A DNA stretch of 64,000 bases from CAZIFG01 sp964539135 (GCA_964539135.1 CAZIFG010000008.1:1-64000), one strand, 5' to 3'; positions 17,641-25,500 are shown, numbered from the stretch's first letter. Notes: a model not told the origin generated them from the sequence alone. A program made the numbers and translations.

Positions 17641-18415
17641 TGTGATAAAAACGCTTAGAACGAGTCTTAAATTTTTATCTATTTTTATGGTTCTTTCGAC
17701 TTATTTGTTTATTTTGGTGGCTTTATTTCCATTCTATTATGTTTCTCCAAAGGCTCATTTTGTGATCATGTCTTTTTTTAGGCATTTGTTCTCTCGGTTT
17801 TGTGCCTTTGTGGTTCGGCTTAAGGTTAAGGTTTTTGGGACTTTACCGCCCTCTCCTTTCTTTTTAGTGAGTAATCATGTGAGTTATTTGGATATTATTC
17901 TTATTTCATCCGTTTTAAAGTGCACCTATATTGCAAAACAGGAAGTGAGTCAGTGGCCTTTTTTTGGTATTTTGAGTCGCATGTCCGGTACTATTTCTTT
18001 GGATAGACGTCAAAAAAGGTCTCTTTTGGAGGCTTCGGATGCGGTTGGCTATCGGATGAGTTTAAAAGATAATTTTGTGGTGTTTCCAGAAGGGACAACG
18101 ACAAAGGGAGATACTGTTTTACCCTTTAAGTCTTCGGTTTTTCAGTATGCCTTGGATTATGAGATTCCTGTTTATACCGGTACTCTTTTTTATCAGGTTC
18201 CAAAGGGAGAATTGGATGTTGCTTATTCGGTGTGTTGGTGGGGAGATATGACCTTGGTGTCCTCGCTTTGGACCTTGTGTTCCTTGTCGTCAGTTTATGC
18301 CACCTTGACCTTTTCAGAGGCGCCTTTGATGTTTTCGGATCGAAAAACAATGGCAAATCGGGCCCATGCGGATATTATGTCTCGTTTTGTACCTTTTTCA
18401 AGGAGTGAATCATGA
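17618..18415 (+). CDS. olsA: OlsA/PlsC-like 1-acyl acyltransferase
   Basis: A membrane-anchored acyltransferase of the PlsC family. It has an N-terminal hydrophobic segment, NHVSYLD (HxxxxD active site) around residue 88, the acyl-acceptor block SGTISLDRRQ and FPEGTTTKGDTVLPFKSS. Located directly after OlsB, it most likely adds the second acyl chain to lyso-ornithine lipid; a lysophosphatidic acid acyltransferase role is the alternative. Its stop overlaps the next start (ATGA). Confidence 0.85.
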   Translation: MLNKNLSNVIKTLRTSLKFLSIFMVLSTYLFILVALFPFYYVSPKAHFVIMSFFRHLFSRFCAFVVRLKVKVFGTLPPSPFFLVSNHVSYLDIILISSVLKCTYIAKQEVSQWPFFGILSRMSGTISLDRRQKRSLLEASDAVGYRMSLKDNFVVFPEGTTTKGDTVLPFKSSVFQYALDYEIPVYTGTLFYQVPKGELDVAYSVCWWGDMTLVSSLWTLCSLSSVYATLTFSEAPLMFSDRKTMANRAHADIMSRFVPFSRSES

Positions 18416-18924
18416 CCATTATTAATTCATTTTTTTCTGATAACAGGATGCTTTTAGATCAGGGGCTGTCTTTTTTAGAGGATCTTTTGCCTTCGGAATT
18501 TTCTTATGTGGAGCCGCCTTTATTTCATTCCAGTATAGGGGCGCATTTTCGCCATGTGATTGATCATTATGACGCTTTTATTTCAGGGGTGTTACCACTT
18601 AAAATTGATTATGATTCTCGAAATCGAGATCTTGCACTTGAAACCGATTTAGACATTTGTAAAACCAAAATTCTGTCTTTATCGTCTCAATTGAATGGCA
18701 TGGTTTTGGAGGACAGAGACGTATTTGTCTCTTCTAATGTTCGAGATTCTGTCATGTATGCGGCGTCTACCTTTTCCCGAGAACTTAAATTTTTAGAAAG
18801 CCATACGGTACATCATTTTGCTTTGATTGCGTTTATTGGGCGTTATTTGGGAAAAGAAATTCCTCAAGAGTTTGGGGTGGCACCTTCGACATTGGTGTAC
18901 CAACGCCTTAAAGTGACGTCTTAA
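18412..18924 (+). CDS. DinB-like fold protein
   Basis: 170 residues predicted as a four-helix bundle of the DinB/YfiT type. The three-His metal site is suggested by HFRHVIDHYDAF (~44) and ESHTVHHFALIAF (~127). Members are thiol-dependent transferases or of unknown function. Coupled by ATGA overlap to olsA and by a one-base overlap to the following gene, which makes co-function with the lipid genes likely but unproven. Confidence 0.8.
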   Translation: MTIINSFFSDNRMLLDQGLSFLEDLLPSEFSYVEPPLFHSSIGAHFRHVIDHYDAFISGVLPLKIDYDSRNRDLALETDLDICKTKILSLSSQLNGMVLEDRDVFVSSNVRDSVMYAASTFSRELKFLESHTVHHFALIAFIGRYLGKEIPQEFGVAPSTLVYQRLKVTS

Positions 18925-19649
18925 TGTGTACGATTAGCTGGATTAGATCTTCTGATCGTTTGGATCTTTTTTTTAATCGGGATGAATTATTGACGCGTCC
19001 TGATGCTTTTTTCCCGATTCGAGAGTTTATGAATGGGATTCAGGTGATCTATCCTTTAGATCCTCAGGGGGGCGGAACTTGGATGGCTGCCACTTCGAAA
19101 GGGCTTGTTTTTGCCTTGTTGAATTATTATCCCGAGGGTATTTCTTTAGATACCTTTACTGAAAGTAGAGGCCAATTTTTACGGTCCTTACTGTCTGTTT
19201 CTTCTCTTTCGGAGCTTCAATCGCGTTTACCTGATCGCGTTCATACGAGGCCCTTTTTTTTATATGCCTTTGATCTTCATTCGGCTCTTTTTATAACATG
19301 GGATGGGCGTTCTTTTACCTCCGATTCTAATGTTCCAGATTGTGGTTTTTTAAGCACTTCCTCGTATTGCTCATCGCCTGTTTCAGCTTATAGACATAGC
19401 CTTTTTAATGATTTTTTAGCACTTACCTCCTCCCCTGCTTTGGATGATTTTTATCGACTTCATGCCATGCATTGTGATGAGGATTTGCCCTATGGGATTT
19501 GTATGCATCGAGACAATGGCTACACGGTGAGTTTTTCTCATTTGTCTCTTTTACAAGAGACGCTTCAGTTTGATTATTTTTCAGGACCTCCTTGTCAAAA
19601 ACAATTGCCCTGCAGGGCGACGCTCTTTTTAAACTCGGAGGTTGTTTGA
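18924..19649 (+). CDS. NRDE family (TANGO2-like) protein
   Basis: 241 residues beginning MCTISWI with LFFNRDELLTRPDAFFP, the Asn-Arg-Asp-Glu motif that names the family, and PQGGGTWMAATSKGLVFALLNYYPEG. The N-terminal Cys2 could be a nucleophile of an Ntn-hydrolase-like fold. The human homologue TANGO2 affects lipid and haem homeostasis; the bacterial function is not settled. The gene overlaps its neighbours at both ends. Confidence 0.88.
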   Translation: MCTISWIRSSDRLDLFFNRDELLTRPDAFFPIREFMNGIQVIYPLDPQGGGTWMAATSKGLVFALLNYYPEGISLDTFTESRGQFLRSLLSVSSLSELQSRLPDRVHTRPFFLYAFDLHSALFITWDGRSFTSDSNVPDCGFLSTSSYCSSPVSAYRHSLFNDFLALTSSPALDDFYRLHAMHCDEDLPYGICMHRDNGYTVSFSHLSLLQETLQFDYFSGPPCQKQLPCRATLFLNSEVV

Positions 19650-21238
19650 TGCTTTTGTTTTGGTCTTTATTAGTGTCTACGTTTGTTTCAGAAGATTTGA
19701 CCTGTATCAGTGTGGGTATTTTAGCGTCTCATGGTAAGATTTCACTTAAAATTGCTTTGGTTGCGGTGATGGTGGGTATTTTTATAGGGGATGTTATTTT
19801 GTTTTTAATTGGGCGTTTTGTTTTGCGTTCTTTTTTAGATAAACCCCCGCTTCGATGGCTTGTTTCTAAGGAAAGTATTGAAGATAAGTTAGATTGGTTT
19901 AATGCCCGAGGCGTTTGGTTGATTTTTATTTCTCGATTTGCACCTGGTACGCGTTTACCGGTTTATTTGGCAGCGGGATTGTCTAAAACCTCGGTTTTTC
20001 GATTTTTGCCTGTTTTTCTTTTGGCGGTTTTATTGTGGACCCCTTTTCTTATTTTACTCTCTTATTATTTGGGGGATCAATTTAAACATGTTTTTGAAGC
20101 TTACATGGACCATTCTCTTTGGATTGTGATGGCTTCTGTTTTTATTTTGTTTTTAATTACTAAACTGATTGTACCTCTTTTTTCTTTTAAAGGGAGGACC
20201 TTATTGCGGAGTCGGTGGTATCGTTTGATTAAATGGGAATTTTGGAGTCCCTGGTTTTTTAATATTCCGGTTGTGTTGGATTATCTCTATGTTTGTATTC
20301 GCTATCGCTATCCGTTCACTTTGTTTACATTGACTAATCCAGGCTTTTTTATGGGGGGCTTTATTGAAGAATCTAAAACGGAGATTTTTTCTAAAATTCA
20401 ACAGCATGGAGCGGCTCATATTCCCTCTTTTATTTCCCTGTCCCCTGAATGGGATGTGGATCAAAAATTATTGGCTGTTTTGGATTGGATGACATTAGAA
20501 TCGCTTTCTTATCCTATTGTGCTGAAGCCAGATGTTGGGCAACGTGGCACGGGGGTTTATATTATTTATGATGAAGCGCATTTACAGTCTGTTTTACCCA
20601 CGCTTTCATTTTTTTATTTGGCACAAGCTTATGTTGAGGGGCCCGAGTATGGTTTGTTTTATATTCGACATCCAGACTCTAAATCTGGGCATTTGGTGTC
20701 TATTACCGAAAAAAAACAGGTGTCTGTTGTTGCGGATGGTGTGAATACGTTGGAAGATTTAATTTTAACCCATCCACGTGCCATTTATATGGCGGCCTTT
20801 TTTCTTAAAAAACATGATAAAACGCTTCATCATATTTATCCTGCTGGAGAGACGATTCTTTTGGGCGATTTGGGGAATCATTGCAAAGGTGCGGTCTTTT
20901 TAGATGGTGATTGGATTAAAACGCCTGAGTTAGAGGCGGCATTGGATCATTTGAGTCGCTCCATCGATGGGTTTTATTATGGACGGTATGATGTGAAAGC
21001 GACTTCTTTAGAGGCGCTCCAAAAGGGGCAGTTTTCCATTATTGAACTGAATGGAGTTGCTTCAGAGCCGACTCATATTTATGATCCTAAACACTCTGTT
21101 TTTTATGCTTATCGCACCTTGAAAGCGTATTGGCGAAAGGCCTTGAGAATTGGTCACTATCATTATAAAAAAGGTCAGCCTGTTATGCCCTTATTGGATG
21201 TGTTTAAGATTTTGCTGAATGCCTGGCTTCGCCGATAA
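19649..21238 (+). CDS. DedA-domain / ATP-grasp ligase fusion
   Basis: The ATG at 19649 overlaps the previous stop (TGATG), giving 529 residues; the frame is open upstream from 19592 but inside the NRDE gene. Residues ~1-185 form a DedA/VTT membrane domain (GDVILFLIGRFV, FISRFAPGTRLPVYLAAGLS). After a hydrophobic linker, residues ~255-500 form an ATP-grasp domain: PIVLKPDVGQRGTGVYII (ATP-binding lysine and loop), YVEGPEYGLFY, GDLGNHCKGA and FSIIELNGVASEPTHIYDP (metal site E-x-N-G). DedA proteins move or flip membrane lipids; ATP-grasp enzymes join carboxylates to amines. A lipid- or cell-wall-precursor ligase coupled to a transporter is inferred. Confidence 0.87.
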   Translation: MLLFWSLLVSTFVSEDLTCISVGILASHGKISLKIALVAVMVGIFIGDVILFLIGRFVLRSFLDKPPLRWLVSKESIEDKLDWFNARGVWLIFISRFAPGTRLPVYLAAGLSKTSVFRFLPVFLLAVLLWTPFLILLSYYLGDQFKHVFEAYMDHSLWIVMASVFILFLITKLIVPLFSFKGRTLLRSRWYRLIKWEFWSPWFFNIPVVLDYLYVCIRYRYPFTLFTLTNPGFFMGGFIEESKTEIFSKIQQHGAAHIPSFISLSPEWDVDQKLLAVLDWMTLESLSYPIVLKPDVGQRGTGVYIIYDEAHLQSVLPTLSFFYLAQAYVEGPEYGLFYIRHPDSKSGHLVSITEKKQVSVVADGVNTLEDLILTHPRAIYMAAFFLKKHDKTLHHIYPAGETILLGDLGNHCKGAVFLDGDWIKTPELEAALDHLSRSIDGFYYGRYDVKATSLEALQKGQFSIIELNGVASEPTHIYDPKHSVFYAYRTLKAYWRKALRIGHYHYKKGQPVMPLLDVFKILLNAWLRR

Positions 21239-21245
21239 TCATTTT

Positions 21246-21383
21246 GGGGCTGTTGCGAAATGCCCATTTTGACCATCTGCTGTGTTATCCTCGTCCCTCA
21301 AGTCCTCATTTATCCCATATAAGGGCTTTCGGTCTCGGAATGCCTTGCATATGATCCAAATGTAGGCATTTCGCAACAGTCCC
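21246..21383. repeat. Miniature inverted-repeat element (copy B, intact)
   Basis: A 138-bp element with 19-bp terminal inverted repeats, 21246-21264 (GGGGCTGTTGCGAAATGCC) and 21365-21383, differing at one position. It is flanked by the 5-bp direct repeat ATTTT (21241-21245 and 21384-21388), a likely target-site duplication. It encodes no protein. Best-preserved copy of the family. Confidence 0.88.
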
Positions 21384-21406
21384 ATTTTTCTTTTAGGAAT
21401 AGTCAT

Positions 21407-21436
21407 AAAAAAAGCCACATTGCTGTGGCTTTTTTA
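21407..21436. terminator. Bidirectional rho-independent terminator
   Basis: A perfect hairpin AAAAAAGCCACA-ttgc-TGTGGCTTTTTT with A and T tracts on both sides. It serves the plus-strand lipid operon and the minus-strand rpmB-rpmG pair. Confidence 0.9.
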
Positions 21437-21461
21437 TCTTTATAATCCAAAAATAAAGTGC

Positions 21462-21623
21462 TTATTTTTTCTCTTTGTATTCAGCTTGTTTTCTTAAAAA
21501 TGGGTCGTATTTTTTAATGGTTATTTTTTCTGAAGTATTCATTTTGTTTTTTGTGGTGTGGTAGGTATGACCGCTTTCAGTGGATTCTAAAATGATGTGT
21601 TGTCTATTTCCTTTTTTTGCCAT
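21462..21623 (-). CDS. rpmG: 50S ribosomal protein L33
   Basis: A 53-residue [21 protein letters not shown], then [21 protein letters not shown] and [13 protein letters not shown]. This is the complete L33 pattern (TTKNK.., LKKYDP). No CxxC zinc pairs, so it is the cysteine-free form. SD GGGAGAAGGG precedes the ATG. It follows rpmB with 12 nt between, as in many genomes. Confidence 0.95.
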   Translation of the reverse strand: MAKKGNRQHIILESTESGHTYHTTKNKMNTSEKITIKKYDPFLRKQAEYKEKK

Positions 21624-21635
21624 TTTCCCTTCTCC

Positions 21636-21866
21636 CTAAATTGCAGCCGCTTTTTGTTTCGCAAGCACTGAAATGATGCCATTTTTTGTGATAGTTTTAA
21701 GTGTTTTAGTGGATACGCGAATTCTAACACGACGTTTTGTTTCTGGATTTAAGAACCATTTCCATTGAAGGTTGGCTTCTTGCACGCGTTTTGTACGGCG
21801 TTTAGAATGGCTTACATTGTTGGCAACGCGCCCTTTTTTTCCTGAAATATTGCATGCTCTAGACAT
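21636..21866 (-). CDS. rpmB: 50S ribosomal protein L28
   Basis: 76 residues, MSRACNISGKKGRVANNVSHS..RTKR, then the characteristic NPETKRRVRIRVSTKTLKTI. GGAGG Shine-Dalgarno precedes the ATG. Forms an rpmB-rpmG operon ending at the bidirectional terminator. Confidence 0.96.
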   Translation of the reverse strand: MSRACNISGKKGRVANNVSHSKRRTKRVQEANLQWKWFLNPETKRRVRIRVSTKTLKTITKNGIISVLAKQKAAAI

Positions 21867-21951
21867 TGTTAAGGCCTCCTACGACTCTATCTGCAAAAAT
21901 ATAGGGTGTAATTCTAGCGTATTTCTTGGTAAGAATCAACCCTTTCTTTCT

Positions 21952-21967
21952 AATTCGCAACAGTCCC
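21952..21967. repeat. Terminal fragment of the dispersed repeat (copy F)
   Basis: ATTCGCAACAGTCCC is identical to the right end of copy B (TTTCGCAACAGTCCC) except for one base. Only the terminus remains, between rpmB and the coiled-coil gene. Confidence 0.55.
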
Positions 21968-21971
21968 AAGC

Positions 21972-22376
21972 TTATAGGTTTTTTACCGTGAGTTGTTGTC
22001 GCCAGATTTGATCCAATCGAATTTGTTCTGTTTGCATTTTGTTTTTTTCTAAGGGCGTGAGTAAATGTTCCACATGGTCTTTATAAAAGGCATCAATTTC
22101 AGCTTGCTTTTTTTCGAGACTGTCTAAGGTGAGCTCTAGGTCCCGTTGTAAGGTGCTGATTTGGATGCTTTTTTCTTTTAATTCTTTTTCGCGTCGTTTC
22201 ATGGTGTTAAAAAACTCATCTAAAAACCGTTTTCGTTTTTCTTCTAACATTTTAATCATCTCTGCTGCGTAAGTAGAGGCGGTTTTTTCTAAAATATGTG
22301 GTTCTTGGATTGCGGTTTGCTCTACGGGTTTTAGGATTGGTAACTTTAATAATGGTGGTGTAAATGATACGCCCAT
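21972..22376 (-). CDS. Coiled-coil protein, unknown
   Basis: 134 residues. A Pro-rich start (PPLLKLPILKP) is followed from residue ~38 by a long charged helix with heptad-like spacing (KMLEEKRKRFLDEFF, RREKELKEKSIQISTLQRDLELTLDSL). No signal peptide or membrane segment. Not recognised. It could be a flagellar-export-like or scaffold helix, but there is no context to support that. Divergent from map. Confidence 0.65.
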   Translation of the reverse strand: MGVSFTPPLLKLPILKPVEQTAIQEPHILEKTASTYAAEMIKMLEEKRKRFLDEFFNTMKRREKELKEKSIQISTLQRDLELTLDSLEKKQAEIDAFYKDHVEHLLTPLEKNKMQTEQIRLDQIWRQQLTVKNL

Positions 22377-22487
22377 GAAAATGCCCCTTTTTCTGTCTTA
22401 AATCTTTTTTTATTGTGTCTTGAAGGGTAATGGATGTCTCTTTTTTTTAAAAGAGACAAAATATAGCCAAAATATAGGATACTCATG

Positions 22488-22493
22488 TATAAT
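22488..22493 (+). promoter_or_regulatory. Consensus -10 box of map
   Basis: A perfect TATAAT lies 6 nt before the ATG at 22500, so transcription should begin at or next to the start codon. This decides the start: the upstream ATG at 22485 would lie before the transcription start. No clear -35 element is seen. Confidence 0.6.
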
Positions 22494-22499
22494 TGGACG

Positions 22500-23312
22500 A
22501 TGTCGAAGTCAATTTTGTCCGATCCGCGATTACTTTTTTTTAAACAACAGGGATTCCCTGTTCCCACCAAACGTATTTTAAATTCACCTCAAGATATTGA
22601 AGGGATTCGAAAGGCTTGTAGTTTAACCAAATCTTTATTAGATGAGGTGGCTACTTTTGTGAAACCTGGCATTACGACAAACGACATTAATGCGTATGTG
22701 CATGATTTGACCTTGGCTCATGGGGCTATTCCTGCGCCCTTAAATTACAAGGGCTTTCCAAAGAGTGTTTGTACTTCTTTAAATGAGGTGGTTTGTCATG
22801 GGATTCCATCCGATAGAGTGTTGGTGGACGGTGATATTTTAAATGTGGATATTACCTGTATTTTAGATGGGTATTATGGGGATTCGTGCCGCATGTATTT
22901 AATTGGGGATGTGGCAGAGCCGGCGCGTCGTTTGGTGAGTGTCACCAAAGAGTGCTTAGATTTGGCCATTGCTCAAGTGAAACCCTTTAATACTTTAAAA
23001 GATATTGCGAAGGCCATTGAAACGCATGCGCATGCACATGGGTATTCTGTTGTGGAAGTGTTTGGGGGGCATGGGATTGGGAAGCAATTTCATCAGGATC
23101 CCTTTGTTTATCATTATGTTCGATATGAAAAACAAATGGTTTTGGTGCCGTCTATGACGTTTACCATTGAGCCGATGATTAATATGGGTAAGCCGGGGTG
23201 TCGGGTACTTTCGGATAAGTGGACGGCGGTGACTCAAGATGGGTCCTTGTCTGCCCAGTGGGAACATACGGTGTTAGTCACAGAAACAGGTGTTGAAATT
23301 TTAACGGCTTGA
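22500..23312 (+). CDS. map: Type I methionine aminopeptidase
   Basis: Removes N-terminal Met from nascent proteins. All five metal ligands are visible: two Asp in ILNVDITCILDGYYGDSCRMY, His in GGHGIGKQFHQ, Glu in FTIEPMIN and Glu in SAQWEHTVLV. The substrate His is in VVCHGIPS. About 270 residues with a ~35-residue N-terminal extension (LSDPRLLFFKQQGFPVPTKRIL). It lacks the SEC-type Cys zinc motif. Start chosen from the -10 position. Followed by rimO after 10 nt. Confidence 0.96.
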   Translation: MSKSILSDPRLLFFKQQGFPVPTKRILNSPQDIEGIRKACSLTKSLLDEVATFVKPGITTNDINAYVHDLTLAHGAIPAPLNYKGFPKSVCTSLNEVVCHGIPSDRVLVDGDILNVDITCILDGYYGDSCRMYLIGDVAEPARRLVSVTKECLDLAIAQVKPFNTLKDIAKAIETHAHAHGYSVVEVFGGHGIGKQFHQDPFVYHYVRYEKQMVLVPSMTFTIEPMINMGKPGCRVLSDKWTAVTQDGSLSAQWEHTVLVTETGVEILTA

Positions 23313-23322
23313 GGCATTTTAT

Positions 23323-24621
23323 ATGAAAGATTCATCGGTTCCATTTAGTTTTATTTCTTTGGGATGTGCACGCACTTTGGTAGATTCCGAGTCTATGATT
23401 AATGAGCTGAAAGAGGTTGGATTTAAGCTGGTTCCTGAGGGTGCTTTAGAGTCCGTTACAGTCTTAAATACCTGTTCTTTTATTCAATCTGCTGTGGACG
23501 AAACAGAGTCTAATATTTTAAGTTTAAGTGAGAAAAAAAAGGCGGGTAAGATTCAGCATTTGGCTGTTGTGGGATGTTATCCGAGTCGTTTTAAACGTGA
23601 GGAATTGACTGCGAAATTTCCGGATGTGGATTTGTGGTTGACGACTCAGGAGCAGGTGCATCTTAAAACTCGTTTGTCTCAATTGGTTTTTCAGAAAAAA
23701 TTTACGCCTAAAGAACAGTCTTCTCCGTATACGAAACTGACGCCCTCTCATTATTCGTATTTGAAAATTTCAGAAGGCTGTGACAATTGGTGTTCTTTTT
23801 GTACCATTCCCAAAATTAGAGGCAAACATCGCAGTATTCCTTTGGATAAGGTTTTAGATCAAGCGCGAAAATATATTCAATTTGGAGCTCAAGAACTGCT
23901 CATTGTGGCGGAAGATACAACGGCTTGGGGCGAAGATCTTTATAGAACGCCCTCCTTCCCTCTTTTGATGAAGGCATTGGCGGAACTTCCCGTTAAATGG
24001 ATACGGCCTATGTATATTTTTCCGTCTCGTGTGACGGATGAACTGATTGATGTGATGGCCGCCTATCCCGATAAGTTTCCGTATTTGGATATTCCCATTC
24101 AGCATGTGTCAACCCGTTTGCTTGAGGCCATGAATCGGCGTCATGATGCAGCTTTTATTGAAGATTTAATGCGAAAATTTAAAGCAAGATTGCCTCATTT
24201 GGCCATTCGAACGACGTTTATTGCCGGATATCCCTCTGAAACAGAAGAAGACGTAGCCGCGCTTTTATCTTTTATGGAACGATTTGAGTTTTCGCATGTG
24301 GGGTGTTTTGGGTATTCCGATGAGGCTGCTACCCGTTCGTTTAAGGCAGAGGGGAAATTGGACTTAGAGGTGATTCAGTCTCGTATTGATCGCATTATGA
24401 CGCGGCAGTTTGAGCTTTTATCGCATCGACATGTGTTTATGTTGGGCAAAACAGTAGAGGTTGTGTATGAAGGCAATGGCGTGTCTCGGGCGGCCTTTCA
24501 AGCGCCTGATGTGGATGGCACTGTTTTGATTTCCAATCCTGAAGGGTTGGTCCCAGGTCGGTTTTATACTGTTAGGCTGGATGCTGTTCAGGAATACGAT
24601 TTTAAAGGAACACGGGTTTAG
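23323..24621 (+). CDS. rimO: Ribosomal protein S12 methylthiotransferase RimO
   Basis: A radical-SAM enzyme that methylthiolates an Asp of S12. N-terminal UPF0004 domain with the three cluster cysteines in SLGCARTLVDSE, VLNTCSF and VVGCYPSR. The radical SAM motif is GCDNWCSFCTIPKIRG (CxxxCxxC). The C-terminal TRAM domain spans ~365-430. SLGCARTLVDSE and the length (432) separate RimO from MiaB. In operon with map. Confidence 0.95.
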   Translation: MKDSSVPFSFISLGCARTLVDSESMINELKEVGFKLVPEGALESVTVLNTCSFIQSAVDETESNILSLSEKKKAGKIQHLAVVGCYPSRFKREELTAKFPDVDLWLTTQEQVHLKTRLSQLVFQKKFTPKEQSSPYTKLTPSHYSYLKISEGCDNWCSFCTIPKIRGKHRSIPLDKVLDQARKYIQFGAQELLIVAEDTTAWGEDLYRTPSFPLLMKALAELPVKWIRPMYIFPSRVTDELIDVMAAYPDKFPYLDIPIQHVSTRLLEAMNRRHDAAFIEDLMRKFKARLPHLAIRTTFIAGYPSETEEDVAALLSFMERFEFSHVGCFGYSDEAATRSFKAEGKLDLEVIQSRIDRIMTRQFELLSHRHVFMLGKTVEVVYEGNGVSRAAFQAPDVDGTVLISNPEGLVPGRFYTVRLDAVQEYDFKGTRV

Positions 24622-24732
24622 GGGCTTTTATCTTTATTTAAGTAAGTGTCGTATTGAATATTCCGGGTTATAGTGCTGAAGCGGGTATGGTTTTTTAGAC
24701 TCCTTTATTTATCTTAATCAAACGCCGTATTG

Positions 24733-24992
24733 AATATCCGAGTCTCAAAAAAAGCCGCTTCTTCACTCATCGAGCCACGGTCTCGATGAGTGCTCACGTG
24801 CTCGCCAGCNNNNNNNNNNNNNNNNNNNNNNNNNNNNNNNNNNNNNNNNNNNNNNNNNNNNNNNNNNNNNNNNNNNNNNNNNNNNNNNNNNNNNNNNNNN
24901 NNNNNNNNNCCGCTTCTTCACTCATCGAGCCACGGTCTCGATGAGTGCTCACGTGCTCGCCAGCTCTGATTTTTTTTGAGACCTCGGATATT
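24733..24992. repeat. Inverted-repeat element interrupted by a 100-N scaffold gap
   Basis: AATATCCGAGTCTCAAAAAAA (from 24733) is matched in inverse orientation by 24970-24992, with one extra base, giving ~22-bp terminal inverted repeats. Inside, an identical 55-bp sequence occurs at 24755-24809 and 24910-24964, on either side of 100 Ns (24810-24909). It contains CACTCATCGAG-ccacggt-CTCGATGAGTG, a hairpin. A single terminus-like copy (gtattgaatattccg, near 24651) precedes it. The real content and length of the gap are unknown. No gene is supportable here. Confidence 0.7.
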
Positions 24993-25090
24993 AAATGTGG
25001 CTTTGTTATGGGGGGCAAAGAAAATCTTTTATTGACTTGTTTTGCTTACTAAATTCTTAAATAATGTCATTAGTAATTCGGAGATAGAAA

Positions 25091-25234
25091 ATGTTTATTA
25101 CTTTTACAAAAAAATTTGATCACTCTGTGGATAATATCAAAAATGGTTTTTTCTTAAACCAACATAAAGTGAAGTTTTCTCCTTCAGTTTATGAAAGTTC
25201 CTGGATGCCCACCTCCCGAGGTAGCCAAGTATAA
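25091..25234 (+). CDS. Small 47-aa ORF, unknown
   Basis: MFITFTKKFDHSVDNIK.. to ..MPTSRGSQV, with GGAG 8 nt before the ATG and TTGACT near 25033 as a possible -35. It lies in a decayed region between the gap and a broken toxin gene. No family recognised; may be a gene fragment or chance ORF. Confidence 0.3.
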   Translation: MFITFTKKFDHSVDNIKNGFFLNQHKVKFSPSVYESSWMPTSRGSQV

Positions 25235-25278
25235 AAAAATGAAGCAAATAGTTATGTAGGGAGAGCGCTTTTATTATC

Positions 25279-25500
25279 TTATTCTCGAATTAATCTTTCG
25301 AGTAAAATGTCTTCAATATTACGTCTGGAATCAATGACGACCAATACATATACGGTTTGATCTTGTATGCGATATATTATTCGCCAAGGAGCGCGTATTA
25401 ACTCCCGATATATTGAAAGCCCCTGCTGTTTAAGCTCAGAAACCAATGTGAGACTTTAAGGAGCTTACTGGTTTTACCTCTAATTTAGAGATATTGATTG
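25279..25500 (-). pseudogene. Decayed Phd/YefM-ParE toxin-antitoxin locus
   Basis: In one minus-strand frame the C-terminal 58 residues of a RelE/ParE toxin are intact (ELKQQGLSIYRELIRAPWR, then IIYRIQ, VIDSRRNIEDILLERLIRE, stop at 25279-25281). No start codon precedes it. Just upstream, in another frame, LEVKPVSSLKSHIG matches the N-terminus of Phd/YefM antitoxins (KPVSYLKAH type). The rest of the antitoxin and the toxin N-terminus are missing, so an internal deletion seems to have joined the two genes. Non-functional. Confidence 0.7.

Noticed and set aside
24755..24964. The two identical 55-bp units around the gap as a CRISPR array
   Set aside because: Only two copies are visible, separated by Ns, with no spacers or cas genes; the unit is longer than usual repeats and is explained by an assembler k-mer overlap within an inverted-repeat element.
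24794..25018. Minus-strand reading frame across the gap as a gene
   Set aside because: It runs through 100 Ns and repeat sequence, so its continuity is artificial.
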